From contig JAFADX010000395.1 in the NCBI GenBank assembly GCA_023424475.1, positions 1 to 12,249 of the forward strand: a DNA stretch of 12,249 nt, written 5' to 3'. The translations under genes and the position numbers were made by a program. Within the stretch, counting starts at the first letter, position 1, and each line of letters opens with the position of its first letter. The DNA is from Pseudomonadota bacterium (GTDB lineage Bacteria; Pseudomonadota; Alphaproteobacteria; Acetobacterales; Acetobacteraceae). This document shows, one piece after another, positions 1 through 5,666 of this stretch. Under the pieces are notes generated by a model, which saw only the letters and a list, made by a program, of their open reading frames with translations, did not search any database and was not told the DNA's origin.

Positions 1-181
1 CGATCGTCGATCGGCCAGCCGGCCGCGCTAGCACCTGCCTCAATGATGCTGCACGGCTTTCGCATCGGCAGCGCACTCAGGCATTTGCCATCGCTTCGCC
101 GCAGGTCGAGAGCCTTGCCGACGGAGCGGCGGGCGGCCACCGCATATGCAGACCCAGGCGACCGAGCACCAAACAGACACT
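1..181. other. Left flank, no supported gene
   Basis: I see no gene that can be supported here. A plus-strand frame is open from base 3 to a TAG at 222-224, but it has no convincing start and no recognisable protein family, so it may be the tail of a gene outside the window or chance openness in GC-rich DNA. The plus-strand frame that leads into the DndB-like gene is also open from base 43, but that stretch reads as arginine-rich low-complexity translation and has no ribosome-binding site. The boundary of the island, or an attachment site, could lie here, but no repeat identifies one. Confidence 0.4.
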
Positions 182-223
182 CTCCCCGCAAGAAAAACTT
201 ACGGGGAGGCCGGATTCCCCGTA
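182..223 (+). promoter_or_regulatory. Three-armed alternative hairpin in leader of DndB-like gene
   Basis: Three complementary arms can pair in two mutually exclusive ways. Arm 1 (182-192, CTCCCCGCAAG) pairs with arm 2 (198-208, CTTACGGGGAG) around an AAAAA loop, 10 of 11 positions matching. Arm 2 (200-207) can instead pair with arm 3 (216-223, TCCCCGTA), 8 of 8 positions. This is the geometry of an attenuator or regulated leader, and it lies about 105 bases before the chosen GTG start of the DndB-like gene. No promoter was identified with confidence, so it is not proven that the segment is transcribed. It could also be a binding-site array for a protein that recognises CCCCGTA. Confidence 0.45.
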
Positions 224-257
224 GATTCATGATTGACGAAGCGATCTCGAGGAGTGC

Positions 258-297
258 AAAAAGAAAACGCCGGCGGGGCTGCCACCCCGTCGGCGTT
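258..297 (-). terminator. Strong hairpin, terminator-like on the minus strand
   Basis: Arms 266-278 and 285-297 form a 13-bp stem (12 Watson-Crick pairs and one G-T wobble) with a 6-base loop CTGCCA. Read on the minus strand, the stem is followed by the complement of AAAAAGAAAA (258-267), that is TTTTCTTTTT, which is the intrinsic-terminator arrangement. No minus-strand gene ends just before it: the nearest, the HEPN gene, stops at 1686. It may therefore stop antisense transcription through the DndB-like gene. In plus-strand RNA it forms a stem 30 bases before the GTG start and could instead affect initiation or attenuation. Confidence 0.6.
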
Positions 298-327
298 CGG
301 AAACCTGAGCAAAAAACGGAGAACGTC

Positions 328-1611
328 GTGCTCAACACCACCCAACTTACGATCCGCATCGCCGCCGTTCAAGGCGCATTCGGCCACCTGCTGGCGACAT
401 ACGCGACGCAGATCAGCCCGAAGTCGCTTGAAGCGTTCCTTGGCCACGATCCGCGCTCCCGCTTCTGGAAGAAGCTCGACCCCGAGCTCGAGCAGATCTA
501 CTCGCAGCTTCAGCGCACGACGACGCCTGATCGTCTCCGCGCGATCCAGTCCTACATCCGGAAGCGGTTCACCAAGCAGGCGATCGTCTTGGGCGCCTTC
601 CCCGCTATCTCCATCGCCGTGAAGCGCCACCTCCGGTTTGAGCCGTTCACCACGAGCGGCAACGACCTCGCCGGCGCTGGCACGCTACACCTGGACATGT
701 CGAAGTCGAATGGCCGCATCGTTCTCGATGGCCTCGCGCGAGTGTCGGGGGTCATCGAGCTTGTGGAACTCGCGAACCATGATTCGCTCACTGCGGCCGA
801 GCGGCAGGCGCTCAACGAGTTGCTCGACGAGTTCTCCCTCCCGCTCGTGATCTTCGCGCCGCGCCAAGAGGGCAACACCCTCGACCTGCGTGAGATGAAG
901 CAACTGTTCGCCGACTTTAACTTCAAGCAGACCTCGATCAGCCCGAGCATGGCGATCGCCTGGGACTCAAGCGACATTTACATCGAGGCCGCAAACCGCC
1001 TGGGCACCGCCGGCGTCATCAAGGCACACGGGGGCATGGAAAGTGGGCGCGCCTCGCTTGGATCAAAGTCGACGGCCCTGGTGGTGCAGCAGAACCTTTT
1101 GCGCTTCGTGCGTGGCGCAGCGGAGGGCGACCGCTTCACCGAGGCGAAGACGAACGTCGACAAGGACGACAGTGCTCGCCGTCTTACTGAGGCCGAACTC
1201 GACACGTTCGTCCAGCGGGTCGACCGCTTCCTCGGCGGGATGGCGGCTGCCATGGGGAGCGTCCGCTTCGCCGACACGAAGAACGGCATCCACCTCAGCG
1301 GGCCGGGCTGGGGCGCGCTCGGTGTCGTCTTCCACGACCTCGACGCCACCCTCGGCATGGCCGACCCGGAGGCAGCTGGCCGCAAACTAGGCGAGATCGA
1401 CTGGCAGAGGTCGGCACCGTTTTGGCGCGACATCATGCGCGAGAAGGAGGTCCGCGGTAAGGCGACTCTGACGTTCGTCGGCGGCGGCTATGAGAGCCGC
1501 CAGGCAATCCGGCGGAAGGCGCACGAGCAGCTCGGTACGTGGGACCGCCTGCAGGACGTTCTGCGCGCCGCTGACGGCGACGTAGCAGAGGATGAGGCGC
1601 AGGCAGCCTGA
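328..1611 (+). CDS. DndB/DGQHR-like protein with degenerate motif
   Basis: A 427-residue protein read from the GTG at 328, which has GGAG at 318-321 six bases upstream; the frame is open further back to 43, but that extension looks non-coding. Resemblance to the DndB/DGQHR group rests on two regions. Residues 130-142 (RIVLDGLARVSGV) align with the usual LDGQHRL segment, with the Q and H replaced by L and A. Residues 190-212 (EMKQLFADFNFKQTSISPSM onward) match the family's segment FxDxNxxxxxxSxS. DndB in phosphorothioation systems is a transcriptional regulator and ATPase, but members outside dnd operons are poorly characterised. No dndA, dndC, dndD or dndE is visible. The gene converges on the minus-strand HEPN/DUF262/methylase cluster and ends at its own terminator. 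The lost QH pair suggests a binding rather than enzymatic role. Family assignment is moderate; function is inferred. Confidence 0.65.
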   Translation: MLNTTQLTIRIAAVQGAFGHLLATYATQISPKSLEAFLGHDPRSRFWKKLDPELEQIYSQLQRTTTPDRLRAIQSYIRKRFTKQAIVLGAFPAISIAVKRHLRFEPFTTSGNDLAGAGTLHLDMSKSNGRIVLDGLARVSGVIELVELANHDSLTAAERQALNELLDEFSLPLVIFAPRQEGNTLDLREMKQLFADFNFKQTSISPSMAIAWDSSDIYIEAANRLGTAGVIKAHGGMESGRASLGSKSTALVVQQNLLRFVRGAAEGDRFTEAKTNVDKDDSARRLTEAELDTFVQRVDRFLGGMAAAMGSVRFADTKNGIHLSGPGWGALGVVFHDLDATLGMADPEAAGRKLGEIDWQRSAPFWRDIMREKEVRGKATLTFVGGGYESRQAIRRKAHEQLGTWDRLQDVLRAADGDVAEDEAQAA

Positions 1612-1644
1612 CATCGCTGGTCAAGGCTGGCGCAATAGCACTTC

Positions 1645-1681
1645 AGGGGCGGCCGGGTGTTTCGGCCGCCCCTTCTCTTTT
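1645..1681 (+). terminator. Intrinsic terminator after DndB-like gene
   Basis: Arms 1645-1655 (AGGGGCGGCCG) and 1663-1673 (CGGCCGCCCCT) form a perfect 11-bp GC-rich stem with loop GGTGTTT, followed by TCTCTTTT on the plus strand. It lies 33 bases past the DndB-like stop and 4 bases before the stop of the convergent HEPN gene. The minus-strand side lacks a T tract, so it should act mainly on plus-strand transcripts. Confidence 0.85.
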
Positions 1682-1685
1682 GGCG

Positions 1686-2378
1686 TTAGGCCACGCTGCG
1701 CCGGTAGGCGCCGCGACGTAGCGCGTCGTAGATCTCGCCCTGCACCACGCCCATGATTGCGAAGCCCGCCGTGAGGTACTCCCTCAGCTCTTCCTCCTTG
1801 GGCACCTTGATTGCGTCCCCATGGGCAATCGCGTTGCGGACGCCGAGCAGACGGTTGAGCGTCCCGCTATGGGGTTCCACAGCTGGGTAATCTAGGCCGA
1901 GTCTATAGAGGTTCCGCTTCAGCACCGCGCTCTTCAGATTGGACTCCGTGTCCACTACGTGGTCCGGGATCTCGACGACGGTCGCGGTGATCTTGTCGAA
2001 ATCCTCGATGAAGCGCTGCTCGCGTGCCGACAGGTGCAGTTTCTGATCGTCTGGCAGGCTGCGCCCGAAAACTGGGTGCTTGCTGTTGGCGTCTCGAAGT
2101 GCCGCAAAGACCTTGGTGAGTGTGGCGGCCACGAGTGGCACCGCGGCCTCCTTGCACGGGAGCCGCGCTTCATTCACCGCGGCAGCGTAGGCGAATAGCG
2201 CGAATTTGCAGAAGCCCTCCAGGTGCGCATAGGCCAGCAAGACTAGCGATCGGCGGAGCATGCTCCTCTCGGCATCGCTCTCCGAGCGCGCTGCGACGTT
2301 CTCGATCAGGCGGATCTCAGCTTCGCGTTGCTGGCGATCGCGCTCGAGATCCTGCAGCACGTCATCCGGGGAACGCAT
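1686..2378 (-). CDS. HEPN-domain protein, MAE_28990/MAE_18760-like
   Basis: A 230-residue, largely helical protein. Two features fit the MAE_28990/MAE_18760 HEPN group: the N-terminal segment LVLLAYAHLEGFCKFALFAY (45-64), close to the family's AYAHWEGF-type helix, and RNAIAHGD (181-188), which supplies the HEPN active-site pattern R-x4-H (R181, H186). HEPN proteins with this motif are usually metal-independent endoribonucleases acting as toxins or abortive-infection effectors; RNA cleavage is inferred here from the motif. The ATG at 2378 lies inside the end of the upstream DUF262 gene, a 17-base overlap with no strong ribosome-binding site, which suggests translational coupling and fixed stoichiometry with DUF262. 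It is the last gene of the minus-strand cluster and converges on the DndB-like gene with 74 bases between stops. Confidence 0.82.
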   Translation of the reverse strand: MRSPDDVLQDLERDRQQREAEIRLIENVAARSESDAERSMLRRSLVLLAYAHLEGFCKFALFAYAAAVNEARLPCKEAAVPLVAATLTKVFAALRDANSKHPVFGRSLPDDQKLHLSAREQRFIEDFDKITATVVEIPDHVVDTESNLKSAVLKRNLYRLGLDYPAVEPHSGTLNRLLGVRNAIAHGDAIKVPKEEELREYLTAGFAIMGVVQGEIYDALRRGAYRRSVA

Positions 2379-3501
2379 CTGTCAGCTTGGCCACTACGAA
2401 GTTGATCCGGTCGTTCAGCGGGCCCGGCGAGTTCTTGCCTCCGCCCGTCGTCAAACGAATAAAGTCTGGATTGAGCTTAACGGCCCGGAGCACGTCGCCT
2501 AGCCGCTGCGTGGCAGACTGGTCGGCGAGGCTGATACGGTCGAGAACGGCCTGCAGCCCAATGGTGATTGCCTCGAAGTGATAGATGCTAAATCCACCGC
2601 TGAGGGTTGATCGCGTGCGGTTGGCAAAGGCGAACGCGTACTCGCCAAGTGCGGCGCTGAGGGCATCAAACGTCTGCCGGAAGCGGGTCTCCTCGGCGGG
2701 GTAGTCGAACGGCTCGGCGCGCCCTGGATCGGCGACACCTTCCATGAAGTCGGTTAGGAATTCTGCCACTTCGTGTCGGAAGCGTTCGCGTCGGTTCTTT
2801 AGCGCGAAGAACCGCACAACGAGCTCCTGATCGAAGGCCGAGAGTCGCCGCTCCTCGGATAGATACTCGGTCGTGGCCTTGAAGCTCGGGACGCCGCTCA
2901 TAGCGATGACGAAGTCCGGGAAGCGCCGGTCGAGAAGGCGAATAGTGGCATTCCTGACCTGCTGTTCGGAGAGAACCTCCCCGCCCGTGTTGAGACGCCT
3001 GAACATGTGATATTTGAAGCGCGCGTCAGTCTCCTTCCGGATCACCTCCACTCGGATAAAGGCGCGCTTGAGGCGGATTTGCAGTGCAGTCGGCAGCGCG
3101 TCGTACGTCCAGCCGTTGAGCTCCGGCACGATGTCACAGCCCGCGAGCTCGAGCATGTGCCCCGGTGCGACCGGGGAGTCGAGGTGCGGCGCCGACAGTT
3201 TGCCACGGAAGTGCAGGTACGACGAAATGCGTTGAAGGCCGTCGATGAGCTGGTACCGGCCCTCTTCCTCCTCGATGACGAAAATGGGCGGCACTGGCAT
3301 TTCGAGCAGAAGGGATTCGATGAAGCGTGACTGCTGTCCATCAGTCCAGCGGAAGAGGCGCTGGTAGTCCGGCGTGATATCCAGCTCGCCGCTCTCCCAC
3401 ATATCCATGAGCTCGTTGAAAGATAGGTCGAGCGCCTGTGTGCTCGCCAGCCGGACACTGGACGCAATCGCCGCAATTAGGTCTGGCCTTGAAGTTGTCA
3501 T
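2362..3501 (-). CDS. DUF262 (ParB/GmrS-like) protein
   Basis: A 379-residue protein started at the ATG at 3501, which has AGGT seven bases upstream; a GTG three codons earlier is possible but less favourable. DUF262 landmarks are in order: PDYQRLFRW (44-52), then LLLEMPVPPIFV (64-75), the nucleotide-site motif DGLQR (87-91) in YQLIDGLQRISSY, and FRRLNTGGEVLSEQQVRN (167-184). DUF262 is the N-terminal domain of GmrSD-type modification-dependent restriction enzymes, BrxU and SspE, where it binds or hydrolyses nucleotides and senses modified DNA. The DUF1524 HNH nuclease domain of those proteins is absent: the C-terminal half is helical with no His-Asn-His cluster that I can see. Cleavage may therefore fall to another protein, most likely the overlapping HEPN product, and the DUF262 protein may be a sensor or switch. 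It starts 18 bases after the methyltransferase stop. Confidence 0.88.
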   Translation of the reverse strand: MTTSRPDLIAAIASSVRLASTQALDLSFNELMDMWESGELDITPDYQRLFRWTDGQQSRFIESLLLEMPVPPIFVIEEEEGRYQLIDGLQRISSYLHFRGKLSAPHLDSPVAPGHMLELAGCDIVPELNGWTYDALPTALQIRLKRAFIRVEVIRKETDARFKYHMFRRLNTGGEVLSEQQVRNATIRLLDRRFPDFVIAMSGVPSFKATTEYLSEERRLSAFDQELVVRFFALKNRRERFRHEVAEFLTDFMEGVADPGRAEPFDYPAEETRFRQTFDALSAALGEYAFAFANRTRSTLSGGFSIYHFEAITIGLQAVLDRISLADQSATQRLGDVLRAVKLNPDFIRLTTGGGKNSPGPLNDRINFVVAKLTDAFPG

Positions 3502-3519
3502 GCGCCGCACCTGACCTGG

Positions 3520-4833
3520 TTATGACTTGTGAAAGCAGAGCACCGCCTCGACAGCGCCAGCAGGTCGCCCGTAGCCGCGCGAGTGCGGGTGAATGCCGGC
3601 CATCGACCGCTTGAGGTGGAAATCCTCCCGGCGCCGCAGAACGAGGCCCTTTGCCGCCGCTAGTTCGCCCACAATGGTCGGAAGGTCATTGTGGATTTCC
3701 TTGTAGTGAGAGTCTTGCACCACAAGGATAGCGCTGCCCGAGGGGCTGAGGCCGGCGACCAAGTTCGCGACCGATGCAGACATCTTGTAGAAATAGTCGA
3801 GGTGAGTCTTGTAGTAGTAACCTGATGACGCCTTTGACGGGTGCAACCGCAGGCGTTCGAGGAATCGAAGGCAGGTCGGGCCCCAATCGTCCGCTGGATC
3901 GAGTTCTTGGACCGGCACCAGCGTCGATCCGATCATCTTCCTCCCTAGATCGCGCGCCTTGATCGATACCAAGGGGTCCAGCACTGCCAACTCGATGCGC
4001 GTTGCCGCCGTGTAGTCGATGCGGGTGCAGTAGGGCGGCGAGGTAAGGACGAAGTCCACGCTCTGCGGCTGCAGCGAGTGGGACGCGGTGTCGGCGACGA
4101 GGATCTCGGGATGGCCCCGCTCCAGCGGCGGCTCGGCCTGCGTGCCCAGGGCGGCGAGCGCATCAGCCATCGCCGCCACGTTGGACTTGAAATGGCGAGC
4201 CACCTCCAGCCGTGCAACCGATGCCTTCGGTTCACCGGCTTGGGGCCGCCTAAGCCAAGTGGGGTTAGACGTCATGAACTGCTGCACCAGTCGCCGACAC
4301 GCAGAGAACAAGGCGACATAGAACGTCGCGGTCGTGCCGGAGATCTGGTCTAGCCGAACACCGCCTTGCGCAGCGGCGCTCTCGCCCAGCAGTGTGCGTC
4401 CAATGCTACGCTCAAGTGCGCGCACCTCGGCCGCGGTCGCCGGATCGAACCATGCCAGCAGAGGGTCGTCGTCGCACAGAGGTGAGGTGACGTCGCTAGT
4501 GTGCGAGACGACAGCCGCAGCGAGCGGCTTGAGATGGTCCGCCTCGCTTGGAGGAAGGAGCCGGGCCCGCGCCACCACAACCATAACGGGATTTAGATCG
4601 AGGCCACGCGCGGCGAGCCCGAGACGGGACGCAGTAAGCGTGGTTGTGCCGCTGCCGTTCCACGGATCGAGCACGACGGACCCGATAGGCAGTCGCGCAG
4701 ACTCAAGGACGGCCCGAGCGAACGACTCCGGGTAGCCGGCGTAATAAGGGAAAAACCCCTCCCATCCGCCCTGAAGCTTCCGGCTGCGCTTCGGCGACGG
4801 GATTGCCAGGTCCTCGATACTTACTTTGCGCAT
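3520..4833 (-). CDS. DNA amino-methyltransferase (N4-C or N6-A type)
   Basis: A 437-residue protein from the ATG at 4833. In-frame GTG at 4848 (weak AGGCGA upstream) and TTG at 4878 would add 5 or 15 residues, and none of the three has a strong ribosome-binding site. Residues 55-65 (LDPWNGSGTTT) form the S-adenosylmethionine-binding motif, followed by the acidic strand end GLDLNP (77-82). TSPPY (264-268) is the catalytic motif of exocyclic-amine methyltransferases. The binding motif precedes the catalytic one, with about 200 residues between them that could hold target recognition; this order is unlike the common beta class, where TSPPY comes first. No restriction endonuclease gene is adjacent. 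As second gene of the cluster it most likely marks host DNA so that the DUF262/HEPN partners spare it, though an independent or regulatory role is possible. The target sequence cannot be read from sequence. Confidence 0.87.
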   Translation of the reverse strand: MRKVSIEDLAIPSPKRSRKLQGGWEGFFPYYAGYPESFARAVLESARLPIGSVVLDPWNGSGTTTLTASRLGLAARGLDLNPVMVVVARARLLPPSEADHLKPLAAAVVSHTSDVTSPLCDDDPLLAWFDPATAAEVRALERSIGRTLLGESAAAQGGVRLDQISGTTATFYVALFSACRRLVQQFMTSNPTWLRRPQAGEPKASVARLEVARHFKSNVAAMADALAALGTQAEPPLERGHPEILVADTASHSLQPQSVDFVLTSPPYCTRIDYTAATRIELAVLDPLVSIKARDLGRKMIGSTLVPVQELDPADDWGPTCLRFLERLRLHPSKASSGYYYKTHLDYFYKMSASVANLVAGLSPSGSAILVVQDSHYKEIHNDLPTIVGELAAAKGLVLRRREDFHLKRSMAGIHPHSRGYGRPAGAVEAVLCFHKS

Positions 4834-4929
4834 AGCGGAAGAAATCACGGCGCGTCGCCTAATTTCTGCAAATCGCAAGGGTCAATCGAAATGCGACATG
4901 CTTGTCCAATTAAATTATAACCGCGAACG

Positions 4930-5133
4930 CTAGCTCGACACAGCATCCGCTTTGCCCTCCAGTAGAAGAGGCAGTGACAGCTGCTTGGATGTGACTGCAT
5001 CGAGAAGTCGTAGGAGCGCGAACTCGATGAGATACGACTTGGAGAGCGGCGGCTTGTGCTCCGCCGCAAGTGCCTCAAGTGCTCGGTTGGTTTCTCCGTC
5101 GATCGTCACTGAGAAGCGAACTTTGGCGCCCAC
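4930..5133 (-). CDS. Small ribbon-helix-helix regulator
   Basis: A 67-residue protein from the GTG at 5133. Residues 4-11 (KVRFSVTI) look like the DNA-contacting beta strand, followed by two helices, ETNRALEALAAEH and SKSYLIEFALLRLLDAV, giving the RHH (MetJ/Arc-type) pattern. An in-frame ATG at 5244 would add 37 residues, but that extension has no family-like character and runs through the repeated TGCACCA elements at 5157-5188, which make better sense as an operator in front of the gene. The ribosome-binding site is weak (GAGCGG close in, GGGAG farther out). It is the first gene of the minus-strand cluster, 96 bases upstream of the methyltransferase ATG, so it probably represses its own promoter and the cluster. 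A toxin-antitoxin antitoxin role is less likely because no small toxin is adjacent. Confidence 0.68.
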   Translation of the reverse strand: MGAKVRFSVTIDGETNRALEALAAEHKPPLSKSYLIEFALLRLLDAVTSKQLSLPLLLEGKADAVSS

Positions 5134-5156
5134 GACCCGCTCTATGCTCCCATCGC

Positions 5157-5188
5157 TGCACCAATGTGCACCATTCTGGTGCCCACAT
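5157..5188 (-). promoter_or_regulatory. Probable operator of the RHH regulator
   Basis: TGCACCA occurs at 5157-5163 and 5167-5173, and its inverse TGGTGCC at 5177-5183: three elements at an exact 10-bp period, one helical turn. The last two form an imperfect inverted repeat spanning 5164-5188 (ATGTGCACCA, TTC, TGGTGCCCACAT). Tandem sites spaced by one turn suit cooperative RHH dimers. The block lies 24-55 bases upstream of the GTG at 5133, a natural place for an autoregulatory operator. No core promoter was identified with confidence. Confidence 0.55.
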
Positions 5189-5285
5189 GAAGGCGTCGTG
5201 TTTTGCCGTGTCCGAGGCGGGGTTAGCAACCGTGAATTCGGCAATCCCGGGAGAAAACCGCGCCGCGCTCACTCAGCACGAAGCA

Positions 5286-5666
5286 TCACAGCTCGACTGC
5301 CCATTCCAACGAGACGCCCTCCATCAATCCCGCCAACGTGACCCCCGTCGGCTCCCGCGCATCCAAGATTGCCTCCACCACCGCGGGCGCCAGGAGCGTT
5401 AGGTTGAGAACCCGACCGACATAGGCGCGATCGACACCCTCCGAGGAGGCGAGCTCACGAATCGACCCGTACCTGCCCTGCTCCAGCATCCGCCGCCAGC
5501 GGAACGCCCGCGCCAGCGCCTTCACCAGGGCGGGATCGCCGCTGGTGGTCTCCACGCCCGGCGCGTCCTGGCGAGCCTGCACGGGCGCCCCATCCGGCCC
5601 GATGATCTGCTTCCGCCCGCCGCGGCGCCGGATCGTCATCGGCACCACCACCGTCAAGATGCTCAT
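5286..5666 (-). CDS. Small HTH protein of the recombinase operon
   Basis: A 126-residue protein starting at an ATG that overlaps the recombinase stop (ATGA at 5666-5663). The segment 57-70 (WRRMLEQGRYGSIR) and SIRELASSEGVDRAYVGRVL (68-87) form a helix-turn-helix of the kind that follows serine recombinases in many Alphaproteobacteria. It continues with LNLTLLAPAVVEAILDAREP and GLMEGVSLEW, also typical of that companion protein. The charged and glycine-rich N terminus (RRRGGRKQIIGPDG) may add DNA contacts. Known members are uncharacterised; a recombination directionality or regulatory role is a reasonable inference from the coupled arrangement. It is the last gene of the four-gene operon. Confidence 0.75.
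   Translation of the reverse strand: MSILTVVVPMTIRRRGGRKQIIGPDGAPVQARQDAPGVETTSGDPALVKALARAFRWRRMLEQGRYGSIRELASSEGVDRAYVGRVLNLTLLAPAVVEAILDAREPTGVTLAGLMEGVSLEWAVEL

Noticed and set aside
3..224. Open plus-strand frame at the left edge
   Set aside because: No start codon with a ribosome-binding site and no recognisable protein; openness is expected in GC-rich DNA.
43..327. N-terminal extension of the DndB-like frame to an ATG at 43
   Set aside because: The extra 95 residues are arginine-rich and run through the leader hairpins and a terminator-like stem; GTG 328 has GGAG at proper spacing and begins family-like sequence.
328..5133. Complete Dnd or Ssp phosphorothioation system
   Set aside because: Only a DndB-like protein and a DUF262 protein are present; no cysteine desulfurase, DndC/SspD-type or DndD-type gene is in the window.
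5134..5244. Longer start for the RHH protein at ATG 5244
   Set aside because: The extension has no family-like sequence and overlaps the phased TGCACCA repeats that look like an operator.
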